A DNA stretch of 35,853 nucleotides, taken from the NCBI GenBank assembly GCA_964419255.1, contig CAYQOU010000042.1, forward strand, positions 1-35,853. The letters run 5' to 3'. The stretch is from CAZPHU01 sp964419255 (lineage in GTDB: Bacteria > Fibrobacterota > Chitinivibrionia > Chitinivibrionales > CAYFVL01). The notes under the pieces were generated by a model. It had not been told where the DNA came from, did not search any database, and worked only from the letters and a program-made list of their open reading frames with translations. Positions 7,699-16,890 of the stretch are shown piece after piece. Numbering within the stretch: position 1 is the stretch's first letter; every line of letters begins with the position of its first letter. The translations under genes and the position numbers were made by a program.

Positions 7699-7857
7699 TC
7701 GGGCGGTTGTAGTGGATGAGTCGCGCAAAACCGTTGAAGGGCAAAAGGGGTAACGCATTTATGCAATCGAATGAACACCCTCCCAAGGGTGTTTCTAAAT
7801 AGCTGAAGCCTTTAAGCATCAGGATGTTTGCAAATCTTGCGGGGGAGCCGCTCAATC
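7699..7857 (-). repeat. Intergenic repeat, copy C, in a convergent gap
   Basis: This is the minus-strand copy of the repeat. It carries a perfect 8-bp hairpin at 7774-7793 (AACACCCT/AGGGTGTT, 4-base loop), equivalent to the hairpin at 292-310 in copy A. It also keeps TTCAGCTATTT and CTCATCCACTACAACCGC. It fills the gap between the convergent DUF218 and comF genes and may serve as a two-way terminator, although no long T-run follows. Confidence 0.55.
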
Positions 7858-7866
7858 AGGTATATC

Positions 7867-8637
7867 CTAATCTCTGGCAAAAGAAAGAACTTTAACCAAG
7901 CGTGCACCGGCTTCAAGCAATGCCTCAGTGCATTCCCCTGTCGTGGCTCCAGTCGTAACGATATCGTCAACCAGAAGCACACCTCTGCCTGTCAGCCTCT
8001 GTTTGTATTTCTCTTTAACACCGAAAGCGTTTTGCAGATTCTTTTGACGTTCCTCTTTGTCCAACTTGGTCTGGGTCCTGGTATTTTTCTTTCGATATAA
8101 TGCATTTGGGAACATCGAGGCTTCGTGTGAAATTCCGGTGTGGATGCCGCGAGCGAAAAACTCTGCCTGATTATATCCCCGTTTCATTTTTCTCACGAAA
8201 TGGAGCGGAACAGGCACTATCAATTCCACATCATCGAAAAGACCTGCAGGTATAGAGTCTGCGAAGGTTTGTCCAAGGAAAAAGGCGAAATCGCGGAATC
8301 CTTTATACTTAAATTGATGAGCTGCATTCTTGATAAGATCGTCAAAATCGAATAAAGAGTAGCAGCAGTCAAACGGATGATCCCATACGATTTCACATGT
8401 GCAGGATTTTGTGTGCAGGTTTTGGCCGCATTTAGGACAGGCATGTCGGCCGGTCAGCTTGTCGTATAAAGATTTCATGCACGACTCACACAGCCATTTG
8501 TTTTTGCCTGACCGAGGCTCATTACATAACAGACAGAGAGGCGGAAAGATGAAAGAATGAATGGGAGAAAGAAAACGGGCGGCTCTTCTTATGGAAACGC
8601 CGCCTGTTTTCTTGATGGAAAATTTCATCTTATGCAC
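7867..8637 (-). CDS. comF: ComF family phosphoribosyltransferase-like protein
   Basis: ComF proteins combine zinc-finger-like cysteines with a type I phosphoribosyltransferase fold and are needed for DNA uptake in naturally competent bacteria; many non-competent species also carry them. This 256-residue copy has cysteine pairs C35/C38, C50/C53, C67/C70 and C79/C81. It also has the family NQAE-x-x-A segment (RGYNQAEFFA) and the PRPP loop VLLVDDIVTTGAT near residue 225. The listed start is GTG at 8637, with GGAG 12 bp upstream inside the end of lgt; an ATG three codons later (8628) is equally possible. The stop of lgt precedes the start by one base, so translation is probably coupled. Confidence 0.9.
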   Translation of the reverse strand: MHKMKFSIKKTGGVSIRRAARFLSPIHSFIFPPLCLLCNEPRSGKNKWLCESCMKSLYDKLTGRHACPKCGQNLHTKSCTCEIVWDHPFDCCYSLFDFDDLIKNAAHQFKYKGFRDFAFFLGQTFADSIPAGLFDDVELIVPVPLHFVRKMKRGYNQAEFFARGIHTGISHEASMFPNALYRKKNTRTQTKLDKEERQKNLQNAFGVKEKYKQRLTGRGVLLVDDIVTTGATTGECTEALLEAGARLVKVLSFARD

Positions 8638-8638
8638 A

Positions 8639-9520
8639 TCAGTTGTTTGCTCCAGTTATCTGCGTCAGAGATTCTGTTTTTTCCCCGGAGCTGTTGGCGG
8701 ATTCTTGTGATACGGATTCCTGTTGTTTATTGGAGTCGAAAAGAAAACCTTTCAGCAGCATTCCACCAAACACCACGAACAATCCGATACAGACGATCTG
8801 ATTATGACTGAGTCCGGCGATTTGCTCATCGGGCGAGTAGTACCGGGTGAAATCGATCGAGAAACGCGAGATCGCGTAGAGTATGCCGGTGAGGTAGAAT
8901 TCGAAACCATCGAAAAATTTCTTCCTCCCCGCCCACAGCACTAGAATGGCAATAAACAGTCCTGCGCCGGAAGCAAACAGCTGTGAGGCAAAAAGGCTGT
9001 CCGCATGCATGCTTATCTGATACTGACCGGCAGGGCTGGATGCTGGAAAGGAAACAGCACATGCACCATCATGTGGACCACCAAAACAACACCCATTAAG
9101 GAAACATCCGATGCGGGTCATAAAAATGCCAAAGCCCAGGCTCGGAGCAATAGTGTCGATGTAGGCAAGAAAAGGAAGCTTTTTGATTTTAAAAAACAAA
9201 AATCCGCCAACAATCGCACCGATAAATCCCCCATACATCACCAGGCCACCGATTCCAAGTGTACCGCCATGAAAAGGATTGAATATCGATGTCAGATTAC
9301 CTTTAAACTCCTCGAAGTGCAGAAAGACATAGTACAATCTGGCACCTATGATGGCTGAAAGAATAATCCAAAAGCCCATATCCGATACCACATTGGGGTC
9401 CAGGTTCCGGCGGCGTGCTCGTACGGAGGATATCCAGATACCCAGCAGAAAAGATAACGCAAGCATCAATCCGTAGGAATGGATGGGTAGGGGACCTATC
9501 TTAAAAAGTATGGGGTGCAT
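8639..9520 (-). CDS. lgt: Prolipoprotein diacylglyceryl transferase Lgt
   Basis: Lgt transfers diacylglycerol from phosphatidylglycerol to the lipobox cysteine of prolipoproteins in the inner membrane, the first step of lipoprotein maturation. The 293-residue protein has about seven membrane segments. It carries the Lgt signature around residues 134-147 (TRIGCFLNGCCFG), the N-terminal IHSYGLMLALSF segment with the conserved H14 and Y16, and GGLVMYGGFIGA. The last 35 residues are a polar, Ser/Glu-rich tail beyond the usual length. AAGG precedes the ATG. Confidence 0.95.
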   Translation of the reverse strand: MHPILFKIGPLPIHSYGLMLALSFLLGIWISSVRARRRNLDPNVVSDMGFWIILSAIIGARLYYVFLHFEEFKGNLTSIFNPFHGGTLGIGGLVMYGGFIGAIVGGFLFFKIKKLPFLAYIDTIAPSLGFGIFMTRIGCFLNGCCFGGPHDGACAVSFPASSPAGQYQISMHADSLFASQLFASGAGLFIAILVLWAGRKKFFDGFEFYLTGILYAISRFSIDFTRYYSPDEQIAGLSHNQIVCIGLFVVFGGMLLKGFLFDSNKQQESVSQESANSSGEKTESLTQITGANN

Positions 9521-9559
9521 TACCTTGTCCTTTCAGCTTAACAGTCATTCAATCCTGGT

Positions 9560-9588
9560 AAAATATCACATGTAATAGTATTGCGCAA
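9560..9588 (-). promoter_or_regulatory. Candidate promoter for lgt
   Basis: On the minus strand TTGCGC (9588-9583) and TATTTT (9565-9560) are separated by 17 bp, about 40 bp before the lgt ATG. The -35 lies inside the palindrome TTGCGCAA. It would let lgt-comF be expressed apart from the rodA transcript. Confidence 0.4.
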
Positions 9589-9606
9589 AAGCAACATAAT
9601 TATTAT

Positions 9607-10884
9607 TCAAAATGTCTGATCACTCACCCGGGCATTTAACAGAAACCCGATTAAAACAGCCATTGTAAGTGTGAATGATCCTCCATAGCTGAGAAATGGC
9701 AGCGGTAACCCTGTCACCGGCATCATGCCAATGGTCATCGCTACATTTACGAATAGATGGAATGCGATGATCGAAACCGAACCAACCACTACCAGATTGG
9801 TAAATCTGTTTCTAATGTTTTGAGTGGCCAAATATCCACGGACAATCAGGAATAAAAATAGTAACAGTATCACGGCGCATCCCAGAAAACCGAACTGTTC
9901 TCCCAGCACAGAGAAAATAAAATCTGTGTGCTGCTCCGGGAGAAAAGAAAGTCGTGTTTGTGTTCCGTGAAGATATCCTTTACCGAAAATATGTCCGGAA
10001 CCGATTGCGACCTTTGATTGAATAACCTGATACCCCGAGCCATACGGGTCCATCTGCGGATCGATGAAGCTGATGATACGATTCTTCTGGTAATCCTGCA
10101 GAAACGAGTTCCACAATACCGTGGTAATGGTTGCAAAAAAAAGATTGGAAACAATTACCCCGATGGTGATCAGCCAGGAGGGGCGCGTGATGTATAAAAC
10201 TGCACATACAATCAGAAAGTAAACCCCCCAGGGGATAGCATCTACTACCCCTAAGGATTCTGGGTGTCCATAGGAGACAATCAAGGGAATGACCGAAAGA
10301 ACGATTGAAAACACCCAGGAGATAAGAAAGAAAATATCCAGCAACGACATACCAGCCCAGAAAAACATCGGCAATGACATCGCGCAGAACACCAGAGCAG
10401 TTCCCAGGTCAGGTTGCTGTAATACGAGAACAAAGGGAACAAGGATCAAGAGTCCGGGTATTATAAACGTTTTGAGATTTGTGAGAATGATTCTGTTTTG
10501 TGAAAGATAGCGTGCGAGGGCAAACAAGAGCCCGATTTTAGCAAACTCTGAGGGTTGAATGCGGATTGAACCGATAGCAATCCAGCGACCGGCACCTTTA
10601 CTGACAACTCCTGTGAAAATGACATATACCAGAAGAAGCAGCGAAATGCCATACAGTACATATGAAAATGCATGATAAACACGGGTGGGTATGGATACAA
10701 TGGCTAAAATGACCAGTATGCCCATGCTGACCCAAATCATCTGGCTTCTGGCAACATGAGCCAGAGGACCGCTCTCGTGGATATGAGTGGCACTGTAGAT
10801 AAGTATAATGCCTGTGGTCCACAGTGCAACGACCGTAAAAAACAGAGAAAAATCGAAGCGTCCTCTTTTATTCAAGGTATCCAT
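9607..10884 (-). CDS. rodA: Rod-shape peptidoglycan polymerase RodA (SEDS family)
   Basis: RodA is the SEDS glycosyltransferase that polymerises lipid II during lateral wall growth, working with PBP2. The 425-residue protein has ten or so membrane helices. It shows the family landmarks QPDLGTALVF, the extracytoplasmic loop QTRLSFLPEQHTDFIFSVLGE with the conserved Asp, and the C-terminal GLPLPFLSYGGS signature. A Shine-Dalgarno AGAAGG lies 8 bp before the ATG. It directly follows mrdA (12-bp gap), its functional partner. Confidence 0.96.
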   Translation of the reverse strand: MDTLNKRGRFDFSLFFTVVALWTTGIILIYSATHIHESGPLAHVARSQMIWVSMGILVILAIVSIPTRVYHAFSYVLYGISLLLLVYVIFTGVVSKGAGRWIAIGSIRIQPSEFAKIGLLFALARYLSQNRIILTNLKTFIIPGLLILVPFVLVLQQPDLGTALVFCAMSLPMFFWAGMSLLDIFFLISWVFSIVLSVIPLIVSYGHPESLGVVDAIPWGVYFLIVCAVLYITRPSWLITIGVIVSNLFFATITTVLWNSFLQDYQKNRIISFIDPQMDPYGSGYQVIQSKVAIGSGHIFGKGYLHGTQTRLSFLPEQHTDFIFSVLGEQFGFLGCAVILLLFLFLIVRGYLATQNIRNRFTNLVVVGSVSIIAFHLFVNVAMTIGMMPVTGLPLPFLSYGGSFTLTMAVLIGFLLNARVSDQTF

Positions 10885-10896
10885 ATCAGTAACCTT

Positions 10897-12771
10897 CTAG
10901 TTTTTATACCCTTTCATCTCATACTCCTTCACCAGCTCTTTTCCATCTTCTGTTTCCGCGAAAAAGTACCGCAAGACCTCTCCGGCAATAGGCGCAGCGA
11001 CCGATCCGCCATGTCCCGCATTCTCGACAACCACACTTATGGCAATAACCGGGTTATCCACAGGGGCACAGGCAACAAACAGTGCATGGGTTTTCTCACC
11101 GTGCGGATTTTCCGCACTTCCTGTTTTGCCGCCAACAGGAATACCCGGAACCCGGGACCATCCTCCGGTACCGCCCGGTTTTATGACATCCTCCATCGCG
11201 GTGCGGATCGTTTCGATCAATTTGGGTTCCAAATCGAGAGAGTGAGTTACAACAGGCGTGTTTTGTTCCAGCACTGTGCCGTCGCGGCTGCGGATCTCTT
11301 TCAGAAGATGCGGCTTATTGATTACCCTCCCGTTGCCCAGCCCGCCCACCATCTGAGCCAACTGAATAGGGGTAACAATCTGGGTTTGTCCGATGGCAAG
11401 GTCGAGCACCAGTCCCCGGGTCCATTTCCACCCACGTTTTGCAAACCGCTGGTTGTAAGCCTCTTCACCGGAGAGCCAACCGTTGCGTTCGGAGGGGAGA
11501 TCTATACCTGTGTAGTGTCCCAGGCCAAACATCTCAGCGTACTTGTTTATAATATCGTCACCGACTCTCAGACCAAGCTGGTAGAAATAGACATTGCATG
11601 ACTGTCTGATTGCTCCGCGCAGATCCAACGGGCCGTGACCGCTGAGTTTCCAGCAGTGAGCCACTCGTCTCCCGATGCGGTATGCTCCATGACAGGCAAC
11701 CGGCATGTACTCGTTTGCGCGAATCTTGTGTTCTGCGAGAGCGGCTATTCCGCTGATAAGTTTAAAGGTTGATCCCGGAGTATAAGTGCCGGAGGTCGCA
11801 CGGTTATTGAATGGCAGGTCAGAATTGAGTGCCGCTTCAGCCCAGTTTTTTGTTCGTACAGATGTGGCCATCGAAAAGATATTGGGATCAATCGAGGGGT
11901 TGCTGTACATGATCAGCACCTCACCATTGCGTGGATCCAGGGCGACTATGGCACCTTTCAGGGAGTCGGGAAAAGCTTTGGCCGCAGCTTGCTGCAGTTG
12001 CATATCCAGAGTGAGATACACGTCATTGCCGGCTGTTGGTTCCGCACGAGGCATGCTCTTAATGGGGCCGAGACTCTTGCCATATGCATTGACTTCTATA
12101 TATTCATGACCGTTTTTCCCTTTGAAAACGTCTTCATACTCTCGCTCCAGGCCGCTTTTGCCTATAAGATCACCGTAGAGGTATCCTTTTTTCTTCAGTG
12201 AATCAAACTGTTCATCAGGAATTTCGCTCATGTAGCCTAGAACATGAAATGCATCCGGGCCAAGCGTATACTCCCGCCGTGCTTCCGTCTCAACTACTAT
12301 TCCGGGGATTTGCATCGAGTGTTCCTCGATAATGCTTACTATCTCGATCGGAACATCTTCCTTGAGACGCGTGAGATCGAAGCGCCTGTACTGTGCTTTT
12401 TCTATTCGTTGAATGAGCTCAAGACTGTCAAAAACCGGCATTCCTGAGGTGTCACGGATCCGTAGAAGATTATTGACAACCCGGCTTCTGTCTTTCATCC
12501 GGTCGGGGAATACGCCTATGGAGTAGGAAGGGCGGTTGCGTGCAAAAACTTTACCATTTCTGTCGAATACCCGTCCCCGTGGCGCCTTAAGCGGTTTAAG
12601 ACGCATCTGGTTTTGCTTTGAGAGGCGAATATTTGTTTCTGCATCGATCACCTGGATAAAAACAAGACGCGCCAGAAGAAACAGGAAAAAAAAGGATACC
12701 ATCCCCGAAAGCCAGAGGCTTTTGCGAATGCGTTCCTGTTTTACGTCTTCGAGTCGTCTTCTAAGTGGCAT
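10897..12771 (-). CDS. mrdA: Penicillin-binding protein 2 (elongasome transpeptidase)
   Basis: PBP2 cross-links peptidoglycan in the periplasm during elongation. The 624-residue protein has one N-terminal membrane anchor (about 19-41) and then the dimerisation domain with LKAPRGRVFDRNG (61-73). The transpeptidase domain shows all three active-site motifs: S334-TFK, SCN (391-393) and KTG (549-551). The length is close to that of E. coli PBP2 (633). It is flanked by mreD and rodA, the classic mreBCD-mrdA-rodA order. No clear Shine-Dalgarno is seen in the 8-bp gap after mreD, so translation may be coupled. Confidence 0.96.
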   Translation of the reverse strand: MPLRRRLEDVKQERIRKSLWLSGMVSFFFLFLLARLVFIQVIDAETNIRLSKQNQMRLKPLKAPRGRVFDRNGKVFARNRPSYSIGVFPDRMKDRSRVVNNLLRIRDTSGMPVFDSLELIQRIEKAQYRRFDLTRLKEDVPIEIVSIIEEHSMQIPGIVVETEARREYTLGPDAFHVLGYMSEIPDEQFDSLKKKGYLYGDLIGKSGLEREYEDVFKGKNGHEYIEVNAYGKSLGPIKSMPRAEPTAGNDVYLTLDMQLQQAAAKAFPDSLKGAIVALDPRNGEVLIMYSNPSIDPNIFSMATSVRTKNWAEAALNSDLPFNNRATSGTYTPGSTFKLISGIAALAEHKIRANEYMPVACHGAYRIGRRVAHCWKLSGHGPLDLRGAIRQSCNVYFYQLGLRVGDDIINKYAEMFGLGHYTGIDLPSERNGWLSGEEAYNQRFAKRGWKWTRGLVLDLAIGQTQIVTPIQLAQMVGGLGNGRVINKPHLLKEIRSRDGTVLEQNTPVVTHSLDLEPKLIETIRTAMEDVIKPGGTGGWSRVPGIPVGGKTGSAENPHGEKTHALFVACAPVDNPVIAISVVVENAGHGGSVAAPIAGEVLRYFFAETEDGKELVKEYEMKGYKN

Positions 12772-12779
12772 GAGAAAAT

Positions 12780-13277
12780 CTAATGTTTAATCGAAGGATT
12801 AACGAAATAATCCCACAGATAGATAAGTGCAGCAAAGAATGAAGAGTACAAAGCCCGAGGCAGTGTACGCGTTATTAACTCCGTTGGCAAAATGCTCATA
12901 TCCGCTTCGGTCTTCACCACCAAAACAATGGTAAAGACCGTATCGTGAAGAATAAACGCTAAAAATAAAATGATCAGCTTCAGCACAGGGTCGGTGCGCA
13001 TGAATCGTTCGTTAAACAAGCCGACAAAAAAGCCCATCACCGTTTTGGATAGCGCATTTTGTCCCAGTATCGATGGAGAATAAATATCCTGACCGAGTCC
13101 TAGAAGAAAACCCACATACAGCCCCGGCATTACCCCTGTGCGAATCGCCAATAGAAATAATCCCAGGACCAACAGATCCGGCTTTATTCCCCCAACACCG
13201 ATGACCGGAACAAAGGTGGTTTGTAAAACAAGAAAAAGGACAAAAAGTCCGAACCATTTTAATGTAGAAACTATCAT
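12780..13277 (-). CDS. mreD: Rod shape-determining protein MreD
   Basis: The 165-residue protein is almost wholly hydrophobic, with five or six predicted membrane helices. It carries the MreD-like opening (LFLVLQTTFVPVIGVGGIKPDLLVLGLF) and GLLLGLGQDIYS-like motif (LLGLGQDIYSPSILGQNAL). It is a membrane partner of MreC and the MreB filament. Its ATG overlaps the mreC stop in an ATGA arrangement, a sign of coupled translation. The sequence family is weakly conserved, so position supports the call strongly. Confidence 0.9.
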   Translation of the reverse strand: MIVSTLKWFGLFVLFLVLQTTFVPVIGVGGIKPDLLVLGLFLLAIRTGVMPGLYVGFLLGLGQDIYSPSILGQNALSKTVMGFFVGLFNERFMRTDPVLKLIILFLAFILHDTVFTIVLVVKTEADMSILPTELITRTLPRALYSSFFAALIYLWDYFVNPSIKH

Positions 13278-14107
13278 TGATCAAACTCGATGGAATCAAG
13301 CTCCGTTCTAAAGGCACTCCATTGCGGTGACAGCCTGATAATAAAGACTTCTTCAAGATGCTCAAAATCAACGGATGGCTTAACAAAGGCTTTCTTAAAC
13401 AATGGATCGTAATTGTTTGCTATTTTGGTGACTTCACCGACCGAAAGACCCTTGGGATAAATACCCCCGAGTCCGGATGTTATAATCGTATCTCCCGGCT
13501 GTACATCGACATGGTTTCGGTATCGAATGAAAAAACTTCGTCCGTTTTCCGTCTCGAGAATACCTACAAAACGAGTTCTCTTTACCATGACACTGGTGCG
13601 GGCGGAGGGGTCTTTCAGGATTTGAGTCAGGCTGATATTAGGAAGAGTCTGGATGACTTTCCCAACCAGCCCATCCTTCGTGACAATCGGCATGTAGAGG
13701 CCGATTCCCTGTTTCTTGCCGGCATTTATGACCATACTGCGATACAGGTGGGAGGGTTCACGAGCCACAACCCGCGCAGGGAGCAGATTATAGGTGAAAT
13801 CCTGACCGAATCCAAGAAGGCTGCGCAGGCGCAGATTCTCCGAGGCTTTTTCCTCCAGAAGATCTATCCGTGTCTTTACCTGCGTGAGTTCTTCCCGAAG
13901 CCGCTTGTTTTCTTTGTAAATATTATGCGCACGGGTGACCTGCTGAAAGGTAAACTGGAAAGGATAGAAAATCGAAAGTGTCAGGGTTCTGGCTATCTGC
14001 TGTTGCTTGGTACTATTGACCGACAGCATCCAGAGGCTTAAAAGCACGGTTAGAAGCAAAGACGACACATCTTTGTGTCGTCCAATAAACTGAATAATCC
14101 AATGCAT
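13274..14107 (-). CDS. mreC: Rod shape-determining protein MreC
   Basis: MreC is a periplasmic, membrane-anchored scaffold that activates PBP2-RodA. The 277-residue protein has an N-terminal membrane helix (about 15-32) and a coiled coil (about 60-95, rich in K/E/R/L with NKRLREEL). The twin beta-barrel domain follows, with ARVVAREPSHLYRSMVINAGKKQGI (written here only by its first and last parts: ARVVA and GKKQGI) and GLVGKV. The start is the ATG at 14107; a GTG five codons upstream (14122) has a GGA nearby and cannot be excluded. The gap after mreB is 46 bp. Confidence 0.93.
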   Translation of the reverse strand: MHWIIQFIGRHKDVSSLLLTVLLSLWMLSVNSTKQQQIARTLTLSIFYPFQFTFQQVTRAHNIYKENKRLREELTQVKTRIDLLEEKASENLRLRSLLGFGQDFTYNLLPARVVAREPSHLYRSMVINAGKKQGIGLYMPIVTKDGLVGKVIQTLPNISLTQILKDPSARTSVMVKRTRFVGILETENGRSFFIRYRNHVDVQPGDTIITSGLGGIYPKGLSVGEVTKIANNYDPLFKKAFVKPSVDFEHLEEVFIIRLSPQWSAFRTELDSIEFDQ

Positions 14108-14153
14108 ATAGTCGCCAGGCACTATTCCGGCCGAAGAGAGAAACGTCGGGCGT

Positions 14154-15182
14154 TTATCTGCCTCTTCTACCCGAATTCATAAGAACAGGCCGATAGGTTT
14201 CAAGGTTTTCAATAATCTTTAAGGAACCGCGCGCCACACAGGTCAGCGGTTCATCTATGACATTTACCGGCAGGTTTGTCTCCTGTCGCAGACGTTCATC
14301 AAGACCTCGCAGCATGGAGCTGCCACCGGTCATGATTATCCCCTTGTCGAGGATATCTGCCGAAAGCTCGGGCGGCGTCTGTTCCAGAGCCTGCTTAACC
14401 GCCTCCACAATCGTAGATATCGGCTCATTGAGGGCATCCCGAATTTCGGTGGATGTAATACGAAGCGTTTTGGGAATACCTGCAACCAAATCACGCCCCT
14501 TGACCTCCATCTCAAGCTCATCTTCCAGCGGAAATGCAGAACCGATACGAATCTTGATCTGCTCGGCAGTACTTTCACCGACCAAAAGGTTATACGTCTT
14601 CTTCAGATAGGAGACGATCGCCTCATCCATTTCGTCACCGCCGATACGTACGGACATATCGCACACCATACCGAAGAGGGCGATGACCGCAATCTCAGCC
14701 GTACCACCACCTATATCAATAACCATGTTACCGGAAGGCTCATTGACCGGTATGCCCATGCCTATGGCAGAAGCCATCGGCTCAGCCACCAGATACACTT
14801 CGCGTACACCGGCGCTCTCGGCCGAATCGATCACCGCACGTTTTTCTACTTCCGTGATACCCGATGGTACACCGATTACAGCCCGTGGCCTGAAGAATGA
14901 ATGATATTTCTGAACTCTTTTTATGAAATACTTAAGCATCTGTTCGACCAGATCGAAATCGGCGATAACCCCATCCTTCATAGGACGAATCGCCTCAATC
15001 TCTCCCGGTGTACGCCCAAGCATCCGCTTGGCATCCAATCCGATTGCAACAACTTTTTTGGATTCCTTATCAAGAGCAACCACGGATGGCTCGTCGATTA
15101 ACAGTCCTCTGCCACGTACATGAATGAGAGTGTTGGCAGTACCTAAATCAATACCCAAATCATTAGAAAGAAAAGGAAACAT
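14154..15182 (-). CDS. mreB: Cell-shape actin homologue MreB
   Basis: MreB forms membrane-associated filaments that guide the elongasome. The 342-residue length is standard. The phosphate-1 loop is GIDLGTANT (10-18), followed by GVPSGITEVEKRAV, the phosphate-2 loop IDIGGGTAEIAVI, and the adenosine motif MTGGSSMLRGL. A frame continues upstream to 15299 but the family start is the ATG at 15182, with AAGG 8 bp upstream. It opens the mreBCD-mrdA-rodA group; 233 bp separate it from the barrel gene upstream, so it probably has its own promoter, although I see no strong one. Confidence 0.97.
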   Translation of the reverse strand: MFPFLSNDLGIDLGTANTLIHVRGRGLLIDEPSVVALDKESKKVVAIGLDAKRMLGRTPGEIEAIRPMKDGVIADFDLVEQMLKYFIKRVQKYHSFFRPRAVIGVPSGITEVEKRAVIDSAESAGVREVYLVAEPMASAIGMGIPVNEPSGNMVIDIGGGTAEIAVIALFGMVCDMSVRIGGDEMDEAIVSYLKKTYNLLVGESTAEQIKIRIGSAFPLEDELEMEVKGRDLVAGIPKTLRITSTEIRDALNEPISTIVEAVKQALEQTPPELSADILDKGIIMTGGSSMLRGLDERLRQETNLPVNVIDEPLTCVARGSLKIIENLETYRPVLMNSGRRGR

Positions 15183-15415
15183 AAAAAACGCCTTATCTGT
15201 GTCGCGGTTTTCACTATGGAAGCCGACGTTTATAACTGACTGTGATTCAAAAAAATATACAACAAGAGTTATCTCGGTAAAAGAGTTTTGTGAACGCATT
15301 TGAAGTTTTCGTCACCAGAAGAGGCGTAGCTTTTTTCTTCAACCTGAATTGGGCGGCTTTGCACGGGGCGCCGCAAGAGTTAATGCTCAATTCTGCCACA
15401 AGATCCTGCCGAGGT

Positions 15416-16867
15416 TCATTGATCTTCACTCCGGTTGTTGTCACCTGCATCCTGATGATTATCATCATCCAGCTCATCGATAGAAGAGTTCGATTCATCG
15501 CCGGAAATACTTTCAGTTTCTGCTTTTTCCGATGAATTTTTTGTTGTACTCGAAGCTACGTCCCTTGTCTCCCTCTCCTCCGGGTCGCTTTTTTTAACCA
15601 TAACCTCTTCAGATTCGATGTTTTCGGTACCGCCTTTCCCTTCATCGGGATTGTTTCCAAGCGAATCGGGAATGCTCCGATGCATATCTGTGGATTCTAT
15701 CATGCTTTCATCCACTGTTGTATCTATACTACCATTATCTGCCGAATCTGGCAAGTCTTTGTTTTCTTTTGTTTTGCTTGAAGTATCTGGAGAACCTTCT
15801 GAAATGCCGTGCCTATCTTCTGTTCTTTCAGCAGATGGCTGAGTTTCAGATCCATCCGATTGTTTCTGCGAATGATGCTGAGATTTTCTTTCCGAACCCT
15901 TTCGCAGGCTATAGGTGACTCCAACGAGCCATTTTAGTTCTGTATCGGTACGCAGCTTGGGAATAACGAAAGAGAGATCGACCGATAGAGGATCGATTTG
16001 CAGTGCGCACCCCAGGTTCATGACTTCCGTATCATGATTAAGTCGTTTTCCTACCCGTATCGCCAGAGGATTAATTGGTCTTAGTTCAAGCCCTATGGGA
16101 ACCATAATTCTCTTATCTGCGTTTCTGTATACGATATCACCCTGAATGGTGTAAGGAATCATTTTTATCGTATCCTGCCATGATGCCCCAAACCGCCCCG
16201 ACTTAGGCAAATCTGAACCCTTTCCCCAATCGGATATCGTATCCAGGAAACCGGTGGATGTTCCCAGATGAAAAGCGGAGAGGCCGAGATGAAGTTTATC
16301 GGGAATCAGCTTATAGGCCAGCCCCGCACTGACGGATGCCGCATACGCGTATTCGGTTTCGATACGTTCCTGAATTCCCGACAGACTCAGGGCGAAGGAG
16401 AGTTGGTTGTTTTTGATATAGCCGGCTCCAAGCGACATGCTTGACAGCTGCGACGAGAATGGCGTGTTGTACTTTGGAAGGCTGCCGTCAAAGGAGGTGC
16501 CGAATATGTCACTGATTGTTTCGGTGTGAATGCTTGCCGCAAAAAACCATGATCTAAACGGGAAAGCCGCTTCAAAGTGCGCCCGTCGCAGATCGCCCGG
16601 TGAGTGACCGTATTCAATGGCCAGATATTTACTAAGGGTAAAGAAAGGCATCGCCGGATTATAGTAGGCAAAGCCACTTCCCGCCCCGGCAGTTGCCGCT
16701 GATCCCATGGCAATATTTCTCGGAGACGTTGGCTCCTCAAGCAGCTGGAAACCGGGATAGGCGACATTTTCTTTTTCCTGAGCATGCGACGGAAAGAAAA
16801 GAAGTGCTAGCGCAAAGAAAAAAACCATGCGTGGCACATACCGGTTGTGATTGAATCGATACGACAT
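15416..16867 (-). CDS. PorV/PorQ-like outer-membrane barrel with long acidic tail
   Basis: The 483-residue protein has a signal peptide (FFFALALLFFPSHA, cut before Q30). The barrel domain to about residue 322 opens with the family pattern TSPRNIAMGSAATAGAG...AYYNPA, as in PorV/PorQ-type barrels. The last 161 residues (323-483) are unlike any barrel: rich in Ser, Asp, Glu, Thr and Asn, almost free of hydrophobics, and probably disordered. GGGA precedes the ATG. It ends a run starting at thiD2 and lies 23 bp after a second barrel gene. Whether the tail lies outside the cell or in the periplasm cannot be told from sequence. Function unknown. Confidence 0.7.
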   Translation of the reverse strand: MSYRFNHNRYVPRMVFFFALALLFFPSHAQEKENVAYPGFQLLEEPTSPRNIAMGSAATAGAGSGFAYYNPAMPFFTLSKYLAIEYGHSPGDLRRAHFEAAFPFRSWFFAASIHTETISDIFGTSFDGSLPKYNTPFSSQLSSMSLGAGYIKNNQLSFALSLSGIQERIETEYAYAASVSAGLAYKLIPDKLHLGLSAFHLGTSTGFLDTISDWGKGSDLPKSGRFGASWQDTIKMIPYTIQGDIVYRNADKRIMVPIGLELRPINPLAIRVGKRLNHDTEVMNLGCALQIDPLSVDLSFVIPKLRTDTELKWLVGVTYSLRKGSERKSQHHSQKQSDGSETQPSAERTEDRHGISEGSPDTSSKTKENKDLPDSADNGSIDTTVDESMIESTDMHRSIPDSLGNNPDEGKGGTENIESEEVMVKKSDPEERETRDVASSTTKNSSEKAETESISGDESNSSIDELDDDNHQDAGDNNRSEDQ

Positions 16868-16890
16868 AATTTTTTTATCCCGTAAGAGTT

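Noticed and set aside
15183..15299. N-terminal extension of MreB by 39 residues
   Set aside because: The family starts at the ATG at 15182, with a good Shine-Dalgarno. The extension covers the leader.
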